This document shows, one piece after another, positions 1 through 4,955 of a DNA stretch of 7,921 bases. Numbering within the stretch: position 1 is the first letter of the stretch; the number at the start of each line of letters is the position of its first letter. Made by a program: the position numbers and the translations under genes. Source of the stretch: Mariprofundaceae bacterium (lineage in GTDB: Bacteria > Pseudomonadota > Zetaproteobacteria > Mariprofundales > Mariprofundaceae); contig JAUZQP010000021.1 in the NCBI GenBank assembly GCA_030950965.1, positions 1 through 7,921 on the forward strand, in the 5' to 3' direction. The notes under the pieces are model-generated. The model worked only from the letters and a program-made list of their open reading frames with translations, had not been told where the DNA came from and ran no database searches.

Positions 1-204
1 ACGCAACGCCTTGCCCTTGAAGAGGGCATTCTGTGCGGTCAATCTTGTGGTTGTGTGATGGAGGCAGCGATTCATCTTGGCGAGCAGTTAGCAGCCAAGC
101 AGCAGGCAGCTTATATCGTCGCTATTTTCCCCGATGGCGGAGAAAAATACCTCAGCACCGCCGTCTTTGCTGGCGACCGCGTCGGTTATGGTGAGGGTAT
201 TTGA
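1..204 (+). CDS. Cysteine synthase (O-acetylserine sulfhydrylase family), C-terminal fragment
   Basis: This is the last 67 codons of a gene entering from the left, in frame 1, ending with TGA at 202-204. The product would be a PLP-dependent enzyme that makes L-cysteine from O-acetylserine (or O-phosphoserine) and sulfide or thiosulfate in the cytoplasm. Seen directly: a segment reading RLALEEGILCGQSCG, matching the conserved 'R-x-LA-x-EEGI-x-x-G-x-S-x-G' block near the C-terminus of CysK/CysM proteins, followed about 30 residues later by IFPDGGEKYLSTAVF, the family's near-terminal 'PD-G-E-x-YLST-x-F' signature. The second residue of the usual SSG in the first block is replaced by Cys (SCG). 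The PLP-binding lysine lies outside the window. CysK and CysM cannot be told apart from this piece, although the PDGG-YLST-F form leans towards CysM. Family assignment is firm. Confidence 0.9.
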   Translation, partial: TQRLALEEGILCGQSCGCVMEAAIHLGEQLAAKQQAAYIVAIFPDGGEKYLSTAVFAGDRVGYGEGI

Positions 205-278
205 GCCTTAATAAATCTTAGCACCGCAGATGCCGTATGCATTTCTAGTGTTTTTTTTGAAAATAGTGATGATCCGAT

Positions 279-284
279 GAGGAG
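279..284 (+). promoter_or_regulatory. Ribosome binding site of the MNT gene
   Basis: The purine run GAGGAG ends 6 nt before the ATG at 291, a good Shine-Dalgarno match at normal spacing. It fixes the start of the nucleotidyltransferase gene. Confidence 0.7.
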
Positions 285-290
285 CTGTGT

Positions 291-617
291 ATGAATGATG
301 CAATGGTGTCGCAAATGACTCAAATTATTGTTGATGTGGCAAAACCAGAGAAAGTTATTTTGTTTGGTTCGTATGCTCGTGGGGATGCCACAACAACATC
401 GGACATTGATTTTATGGTGGTGGAAGCAGAACCTTTTGGTTCACAGCGTAGTCGTCGTGCCGAATTGTTGCGGCTGTGGTTGGCGTTGACTCCATTTATG
501 ATTGCAAAGGATATATTGCTCTATAGCACAGAAGAGGTGGAGCAATGGAAAGGTTCGGTGAACCATGTCATCGCCCAAGCTTTGCGTGAAGGAAGCCTGT
601 TGTATGAACGACCATAA
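291..617 (+). CDS. MNT-type nucleotidyltransferase (MntA-like antitoxin candidate)
   Basis: A 108-aa minimal nucleotidyltransferase of the DNA polymerase beta superfamily. Seen: the signature GSYARGD (residues 26-32), then SDIDFMVV (37-44) with the metal-binding pair D38 and D40, and a third acidic residue D74 in KDILLYS, so the catalytic triad GSx10DxD...D appears intact. Length is typical for stand-alone MNT proteins. The next gene encodes a HEPN protein and overlaps this one by 14 nt, the usual MNT-HEPN pairing. In characterised MntA/HepT modules the MNT protein neutralises a HEPN RNase toxin by transferring AMP to it; a similar role is inferred here, with the caveat that the partner HEPN lacks the usual target motif. 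The start is chosen from the GAGGAG 6 nt upstream. No clear promoter is seen in 205-290, although an 8-T run lies at 251-258. Confidence 0.9.
   Translation: MNDAMVSQMTQIIVDVAKPEKVILFGSYARGDATTTSDIDFMVVEAEPFGSQRSRRAELLRLWLALTPFMIAKDILLYSTEEVEQWKGSVNHVIAQALREGSLLYERP
588..595 (+). promoter_or_regulatory. Ribosome binding site of the HEPN gene, inside the MNT gene
   Basis: GAAGGAAG lies within the 3' end of the MNT gene, 8 nt before the ATG at 604. It supports 604, rather than the in-frame ATG at 565, as the HEPN start, and suggests translational coupling of the two proteins. Confidence 0.65.
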
Positions 618-978
618 GCAAGCAGCCATGTTGTTACGCATGGCGAATAAAGATTTAGCCGCACTTCAGGGAATGAATGATTCCGAAGTTTTTGCTGAAG
701 AAATTTTTGGCTTCCATGCCCAGCAAGCTGCCGAAAAAGCCATCAAGGCATGGTTGGCTTTGTTAGGTATCGAATATGCAAAAACGCATGATATTAGTTT
801 TTTACTCGCTGAGTTGAAACAATCAGGGGTGGATGTTGATACATTTATGGAATTGATAGAATACAACGTATTTGCCGTACAGTTTCGTTACGAAGCGTAT
901 GATGATGGCATGGATACACTGGATCGGGTTTCACGATTAATATTACATGTTCAGGGTGTTGCTGAAAGTTTAACCTAA
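604..978 (+). CDS. HEPN domain protein paired with the MNT protein
   Basis: A 124-aa, mostly helical protein of the HEPN family (PF05168-like). Seen: FHAQQAAEKAIKAWLALLG at 37-55, the conserved helix 'A-x-QQAAEKA-x-KA' of this family, then THD at 61-63 and RYEAYDD at 95-101, corresponding to the 'RYP-D' region. An in-frame ATG at 565 would add 13 residues, but 604 has a good SD and is preferred. The 3' end of the MNT gene overlaps by 14 nt, so the two are co-transcribed and probably form a complex. HEPN partners of MNT proteins are often RNase toxins with an R-x4-6-H motif and an adjacent Tyr that becomes AMPylated. Here the expected region (R95) has no His at the right spacing. R108-x6-H115 fits the spacing formally but sits in the last helix and lacks the following Tyr. 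It may therefore be a non-nucleolytic, substrate-binding HEPN, or a toxin using other residues. Family is confident; toxin activity is not. Confidence 0.85.
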   Translation: MNDHKQAAMLLRMANKDLAALQGMNDSEVFAEEIFGFHAQQAAEKAIKAWLALLGIEYAKTHDISFLLAELKQSGVDVDTFMELIEYNVFAVQFRYEAYDDGMDTLDRVSRLILHVQGVAESLT

Positions 979-1041
979 ATTATTCATGTGAACATAGGGC
1001 GGATGATTGCTAATATCTGATGGCTATTTAGCTTGCGCCGC

Positions 1042-3117
1042 ATGCGAATGAAATTGGCTTTAGCCTGTGGGTTGATGGTGGTGCTATCGGTGAGCGATGC
1101 ACACGCCCGAATGGAACTGTTGGCCGATCAGGTGGTGCGTGATGGCTATGGTCAAATCACTGCCGATGGTCATGTGCAAGCCAACCGTTCTGATGAGGAG
1201 CTGACATCCCAACATCTGCGCTATGACCCCCTAAAAAAAGAGGTCTATGCCAAGGGTGAGGTGTTGTTGACATCGCCTCATTCAACCATTAAAGCGGCAT
1301 CGGCACGGTTGCATACGGTGAATAAATCAGGTGTCTTGGAACACGCCACGATACATTTGTCGGAAGGGCAATACATTCAAGCAGAGCATCTAGAGCGGCT
1401 GGATGAAACGCGCTACCGTGGTGAAGATATTACCTTCACCGAATGCCCACCCGATAATCCTGCTTGGCTGCTTCATGCTTCGCGCATTGATATTGACCAA
1501 GAGTCGGGCGATATGTCGGTGCGTGATGCGCGTTTTGAAGTCTCAGGCATACCAGTGTTTTACAGTCCTTATTGGCAATATCCATTGCGCCGTCGTTCCG
1601 GTGTGTTGATGCCCGTGATAGGAACCAGTCAACGACGCGGTACGGAATTCGCTTTACCCTATTATATCGCGCCCTATGAAAATTGGGATGCGACTTTTAC
1701 GCCACGTTGGATGACAGCACGCGGCTTGATGAATGATCTAGAATTTCGCCATATTTCGTCCTATGGTGAGGAACGGTGGCGCGGTGCATTGTTGCAAGAC
1801 CAAGTGACCAGAACGCGTCGTTATCAGATCGAAGGTCGTATGCACGAGCAGTGGTTGCCTGGTGTTATCTTTAAAGCTGATGTGAACCAGACCAGTGACA
1901 ATCAATACCTGTCCGATTTTTCTGTCGATGGTGCGCAAGCCAGTGCACGATATATTAACAGTCAGGCAAGTTTAGGCTGGCAAGGTCGCTGGGGGCGCAT
2001 TTCTGTTTTAGGCAAAAAGCAGCAGGATTTAACTTTGGTTGATAACAGCACGACGCTGCAATGGCTGCCGCGCTTCGATATGGCGTTAGCCGCGCCATTG
2101 TGGGGCGACGCAGTGGTGCATTTGGATCAGCAAACCACGCGCTTTGCTCGTCCCAAACTGATCAGTGGCTGGCGCGCTTACACCCATCCGTGGTTGGAAG
2201 TGCCTTTTACACCGTTGAATGGCGCGGTTGAGCTCACCTTCCAGACGGGTGTGCGGCAGTGGAACTACTCGCAGTTACGTAACAACCCCAGTCGTGCTGA
2301 TCGCGCCCGCGCTTACGAGGCTTCCTTGGTCGGTGCGGTGCATGTGGAACGGGTGAGCGAGAATAGGCATTGGCGGCATGAACTCAGCCCCACCGTACGT
2401 TTTGATTATGCCACGGCTCCCAATCAAAGTGCGTTGCCGCAATTTGATACAGCATTTTCTCGGTTGACGATCAATAACTTGATGCAGGGTAACCGTTTTA
2501 CGGGGCAAGATCGTGTTGAACGGATGAAACGGTTAAGTGCTACGGTGCATAACGAAGTGCAGTTCAAAGATGAGGATGGTGGTCGCAAGTGGACGGTCTT
2601 TTCTGCCGACTTGGGCACAGCTTGGGACTTCTTACGCAGCAGTGTTGACCCGGCTCTCAGTCCTGTACCACTGCGGAACTATGCCAACCTGTTGGGGGCG
2701 TTCAAACTTTCGCCCACGCCTGAGTTTCACTTCTCGGCAGATGGTCAATACGATCCTGTGGCGCGTTATTGGGCAACGGTGAACGCTGCATTTCAGGTGC
2801 AACACAAGGGTGGTCACCATCTATCACTGACATGGCAGCATACCGACAATCGTTACGTGCCCACCGCGATTAACTTGGTCGGGCTGGATCTATCCGCGCT
2901 GTTATACCGTCGCTGGCGTTTTTCCTCCGTCTGGCAATATGATTCGGTGTTAAAACTGACGCAACAGGCAACAGGCTCGCTTGCTTATGAGCACCCGTGT
3001 TGGAACATCAGCCTAGAAGCATACCGTCTTAACCGTCAAGGCACTGCGGGCAACAGCGATTCAGGTTTCCGTTTCATGCTGGGCTTCAAAGGTTTGGGCT
3101 CTGTCGGTGGTGCGTGA
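1042..3117 (+). CDS. lptD: LPS-assembly outer membrane protein LptD
   Basis: LptD is the outer-membrane beta-barrel that, with the lipoprotein LptE, inserts lipopolysaccharide into the outer leaflet at the end of the Lpt bridge. Residues are numbered from the ATG at 1042 (691 aa). Seen: a signal peptide (positive MRMK, hydrophobic stretch to about 17, likely cleavage after AHA at 20-22); a periplasmic LptA/OstA-like domain of repeated short strands (about 27-170); then the barrel with family signatures SGVLMP (186-191) and DATFTP-x5-RGL (216-229), and a terminal GLGSVGG. Only two cysteines remain in the mature protein, C135 in TECPP and C653 in HPCW, so one interdomain disulfide is expected rather than the two of E. 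coli. The protein is shorter than E. coli LptD (784 aa). Start is uncertain: an in-frame stop at 1018-1020 limits it to TTG 1033, ATG 1042 or ATG 1048, none with a good SD. surA, a common downstream neighbour, is absent. The mobile element begins 3 nt after the TGA. Confidence 0.96.
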   Translation: MRMKLALACGLMVVLSVSDAHARMELLADQVVRDGYGQITADGHVQANRSDEELTSQHLRYDPLKKEVYAKGEVLLTSPHSTIKAASARLHTVNKSGVLEHATIHLSEGQYIQAEHLERLDETRYRGEDITFTECPPDNPAWLLHASRIDIDQESGDMSVRDARFEVSGIPVFYSPYWQYPLRRRSGVLMPVIGTSQRRGTEFALPYYIAPYENWDATFTPRWMTARGLMNDLEFRHISSYGEERWRGALLQDQVTRTRRYQIEGRMHEQWLPGVIFKADVNQTSDNQYLSDFSVDGAQASARYINSQASLGWQGRWGRISVLGKKQQDLTLVDNSTTLQWLPRFDMALAAPLWGDAVVHLDQQTTRFARPKLISGWRAYTHPWLEVPFTPLNGAVELTFQTGVRQWNYSQLRNNPSRADRARAYEASLVGAVHVERVSENRHWRHELSPTVRFDYATAPNQSALPQFDTAFSRLTINNLMQGNRFTGQDRVERMKRLSATVHNEVQFKDEDGGRKWTVFSADLGTAWDFLRSSVDPALSPVPLRNYANLLGAFKLSPTPEFHFSADGQYDPVARYWATVNAAFQVQHKGGHHLSLTWQHTDNRYVPTAINLVGLDLSALLYRRWRFSSVWQYDSVLKLTQQATGSLAYEHPCWNISLEAYRLNRQGTAGNSDSGFRFMLGFKGLGSVGGA

Positions 3118-3167
3118 TAAGGTAACTCGCAATAAATAATCTACCAAAATCGCGCAGGATTTTTGTT

Positions 3168-3269
3168 CAGCATCAAGGCGCAAAAAGTGAAGCATAGCTT
3201 GGCTATGTAAGCTTTTTTGCAACGCCGATGCTGGGCAAAAAGACAAGTGATTTTGGTAGATTATTTATT
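3168..3269 (+). repeat. Core block, first tandem copy in element A
   Basis: A 102-bp block running from CAGCATCAAGGCGC to GATTATTTATT. Its apex is CATAGC-TTG-GCTATG (3193-3207), a clean six-base-pair hairpin. It corresponds to the inner and right part of a single-unit element, lacking only the terminal GCGAGTTRCC. Confidence 0.85.
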
Positions 3270-3370
3270 CAGCATCAAGGCGCAAAAAGTAAAGCATAGC
3301 TCGCTATGTAAGCTTTTTTGCAACGCCGATTCTGGGCAAAAAGACAAGCGAGCTTGGTAGATTATTTATT
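3270..3370 (+). repeat. Core block, second tandem copy in element A
   Basis: A 101-bp near-identical direct repeat of the preceding block, starting again at CAGCATCAAGG. Differences are few: the apex is CATAGC-TC-GCTATG (one nt shorter), GATGCTG has become GATTCTG, and AGTGATTTTGG has become AGCGAGCTTGG. This copy is followed by the true right end GCGAGTTGCC. Confidence 0.85.
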
Positions 3371-3394
3371 GCGAGTTGCCTAAGTCTGTTTCAA

Positions 3395-3406
3395 GCATAG
3401 CTATGC
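3395..3406. repeat. Perfect 12-bp palindrome upstream of the yqiA-like gene
   Basis: GCATAGCTATGC is a perfect inverted repeat ending 13 nt before the chosen ATG at 3420. It resembles the apex of the nearby element (GCATAGCTCGCTATG), so it may be an element-derived remnant, an operator or a chance site. Function is unknown. Confidence 0.4.
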
Positions 3407-3419
3407 GGTGGTGAACATT

Positions 3420-3980
3420 ATGAATATTACTTTAGTCTATTTGCATGGTCTTGCTTCAACAGGAGCAGGTTCAGCAAAAGCGCAGGAACTGGCGCGTATT
3501 TTCCCTCGTCAGCGTTTATTAACACCTGACTTGCCCGATCGACCTTTCGATGCGATTGCTTTTCTTGATGATTGGCTACCCTCTTTAACGGGGCCAGTCG
3601 CGCTAATAGGCAGCTCTATAGGCGGTTATTATGCTTGGCATTATGGCAGTCGCTTTCATTGGCCGGTGGCATTGATGAACCCTTTGGTGGATACGAGACG
3701 GCTGCCTTTGTTGATAGGGGAGCACCAAAACTTTTACACGGGCGCATCATTTGTTATCGACGAGGATGATATTGAAGCCCTGCAAGGAATCAAAACCAAG
3801 GCCGAAGCGTGCCATAATGCCCTGTTATTACTGGATGATGCTGATGAACTGCTGGATGCACGTTATGCCCTAGAGACATGGCAAGGACACGGCAAAATTC
3901 TATCCTTCCCTGGTGGTAACCATCGCTTTGCACATTTGACCGAAGCAGCACCGATGTTACGCCAACACTTCGACGAGTGA
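3420..3980 (+). CDS. yqiA: YqiA-like alpha/beta-hydrolase (UPF0227 family esterase)
   Basis: A 186-aa cytoplasmic serine hydrolase close in length and pattern to E. coli YqiA (193 aa), which acts as an esterase in vitro; its natural substrate is unknown to me. Numbered from the ATG at 3420: strand and oxyanion region YLHG (7-10), followed by the family's S-AKA segment (18-21); nucleophile elbow G-S-S-I-G with S66 in GSSIGGYYA (64-72); MNPLVD (86-91) and YTG (106-108), both typical of the family; likely acid D142 in DADELLD; catalytic H168 in GGNHRF (165-170). The triad looks complete. No signal peptide or membrane segment is present. Two GTG codons (3408, 3411) lie in frame upstream and would add four residues; ATG 3420 is preferred because MNITLVYLHG matches the usual short N-terminus. 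The purine-rich GGTGGTG at 3407-3413 may act as a weak SD. It lies downstream of element A and 56 nt before rsmE, so co-transcription with rsmE is plausible. Confidence 0.88.
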   Translation: MNITLVYLHGLASTGAGSAKAQELARIFPRQRLLTPDLPDRPFDAIAFLDDWLPSLTGPVALIGSSIGGYYAWHYGSRFHWPVALMNPLVDTRRLPLLIGEHQNFYTGASFVIDEDDIEALQGIKTKAEACHNALLLLDDADELLDARYALETWQGHGKILSFPGGNHRFAHLTEAAPMLRQHFDE

Positions 3981-4036
3981 AATAGCATAGCCTGCTGCTA
4001 GTTTCATCTTACTAAAGCTTATGGCAGCGTGGCGCG

Positions 4037-4768
4037 ATGTTGATTCGCATGTTTATCCCTTACGATTTGCAGCCCGATATGGACTGCCCCCTAGATGTCG
4101 ATATGGTACATTACTTACGGGTAGTGATGCGCCAAAAAGAGGGGGGAAAAATCATACTGTTTGATGGTCGAGGTGGTGAATATTTGGCTGATATTGTATC
4201 ACTAGAACATAAATCTGGTGACTGTCACACTGTCCAATTTCATGATGTATGCCGTGAACTCCCCCTGCATGCGCATATTATTCAAGCTGCCAACCGCAGT
4301 GAAAAAATCGAACATGTATTACAAAAAGGCACGGAATTGGGTGCAGCCGCATTCACGGTTTGCATGAGTGAGCGCATGCAATTGCGTTTGCAGGGAAGCA
4401 AACTAGATAAACGTTTACAACGGTGGCAAAAAATCATTATCGAAGCTGCCGAGCAAAGTGGTCGAACGTGCATCCCGACGTTGCAATGGCTGCCACGTTT
4501 AACTGCCTTGCCCACCATCAGCCGGGCTGCGTATTACCTACATCCTGAAGGAAACCACGGTTTAGGTGAGTATTTCCCGGTTATACAACACAACCAAACT
4601 GTAACCCTCGCCGTTGGGCCTGAGGGTGGCTGGAGCAGCCGTGACATGAAAGAGCTGCAAGAGCGCAACTTTGAACCCTTGTGTTTTGGCCCCCGTGTGA
4701 TGCGCACAGAAACAGCCGCGCCAGCACTGTTAGCAGCACTGCAAGCCTTGGAGGCTGTCCGAGAATAG
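4037..4768 (+). CDS. rsmE: 16S rRNA (uracil1498-N3)-methyltransferase RsmE
   Basis: RsmE uses S-adenosylmethionine to methylate N3 of U1498 in helix 44 of 16S rRNA on the assembled 30S subunit. The 243-aa product has the normal length and the family's two-part layout: an N-terminal PUA-like RNA-binding domain (about 1-72, with HYLRVVMR at 25-32 and LFDGRGGEYLADI at 41-53) and a C-terminal SPOUT methyltransferase domain with the trefoil knot. Seen in the SPOUT part: KIEHVLQKGTELG (90-102), SER (111-113), IIEAAEQSGR (134-143), the SAM-loop motif VGPEGGWS (193-200) and the knot motif RVMRTETAAPALLA (220-233). All key blocks are intact. The start ATG gives the usual short N-terminus leading into the MFIP strand; the SD is weak. 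The stop lies 26 nt before element B, and the next gene is convergent. Confidence 0.97.
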   Translation: MLIRMFIPYDLQPDMDCPLDVDMVHYLRVVMRQKEGGKIILFDGRGGEYLADIVSLEHKSGDCHTVQFHDVCRELPLHAHIIQAANRSEKIEHVLQKGTELGAAAFTVCMSERMQLRLQGSKLDKRLQRWQKIIIEAAEQSGRTCIPTLQWLPRLTALPTISRAAYYLHPEGNHGLGEYFPVIQHNQTVTLAVGPEGGWSSRDMKELQERNFEPLCFGPRVMRTETAAPALLAALQALEAVRE

Positions 4769-4794
4769 AGACCGTAGCGAGGGATGAAAGGTCA

Positions 4795-4952
4795 GGTAAC
4801 TCGCAATAAATAACCTACCAAAATCGCGCAGGATTTTTGTTCCGCATCAAGGCGCAAAAAGCAACGCATAGCTTGCTTTGTAAGCTTTTTTGCACCGCCG
4901 AGGCTGGGCAAAAAGACATGCTAGTTTGGTGGGTTATTTATTGCGAGTTACC
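4795..4952. mobile_element. MITE-like palindromic element, single copy B
   Basis: A 158-bp relative of copy A, with terminal inverted repeats GGTAACTCGCAATAAATAAC at both ends continuing for about 28 bp with a single mismatch. It is flanked by the direct repeat TCA (4792-4794 and 4953-4955). The interior follows copy A closely (AAAATCGCGCAGGATTTTTG, GCATCAAGGCGCAAAAAG, TAAGCTTTTTTGC, GCTGGGCAAAAAGACA) and has one core block. The apex hairpin is poorer than in copy A (GCATAGCTTGCTTTG). It lies between the converging ends of rsmE and the AsmA-like gene, 26 nt from the first stop and 3 nt from the second, so a transcript from either side would carry the hairpin at its 3' end. A role as a bidirectional terminator or mRNA end protector is possible but unproven. 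Confidence 0.85.
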
Positions 4953-4955
4953 TCA

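Larger units (their letters stand above)
3121..3380. mobile_element. MITE-like palindromic element, compound copy A
   Basis: The 260-bp element has terminal inverted repeats at 3121-3147 and 3354-3380 that match at 26 of 27 positions (GGTAACTCGCAATAAATAAT then CTACCAA; the right end has GGC for GGT). It is flanked by the direct repeat TAA (3118-3120 and 3381-3383), as expected for a transposition target duplication. Inside, successive segments pair with each other (CAGCATC with GATGCTG, GGCG with CGCC, GCAAAAAG with CTTTTTTGC, CATAGC with GCTATG), so a unit folds into one long hairpin. Relative to copy B an inner block is present twice. There is no transposase or credible ORF, so it would need an enzyme in trans. 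It fills most of the lptD-yqiA gap. It does not resemble the ERIC or Correia consensus as I know them. TIRs starting GG and TNA duplications would suit an IS5-family (IS1031-like) source, which is an inference. Confidence 0.85.

Noticed and set aside
251..258. Run of eight T after the cysteine synthase gene, considered as an intrinsic terminator.
   Set aside because: The preceding sequence offers only a four-base-pair stem (ATGC with GCAT), too weak to support a terminator.
1033..1083. LptD N-terminus considered as a lipoprotein signal because of the Cys in LALAC.
   Set aside because: The hydrophobic stretch before the Cys is only four residues and the -3 position is not a typical Leu; it continues into a normal signal peptide ending AHA.
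3103..3121. LptD might have been truncated at its C-terminus by insertion of element A.
   Set aside because: The TGA at 3115-3117 lies upstream of the TAA target duplication, so the same stop is present in the reconstructed empty site.
3982..4003. Short inverted repeat TAGCA...TGCTA after the yqiA-like gene, considered as a terminator.
   Set aside because: Five-base stem with no following T run; rsmE starts close by and is probably read through.
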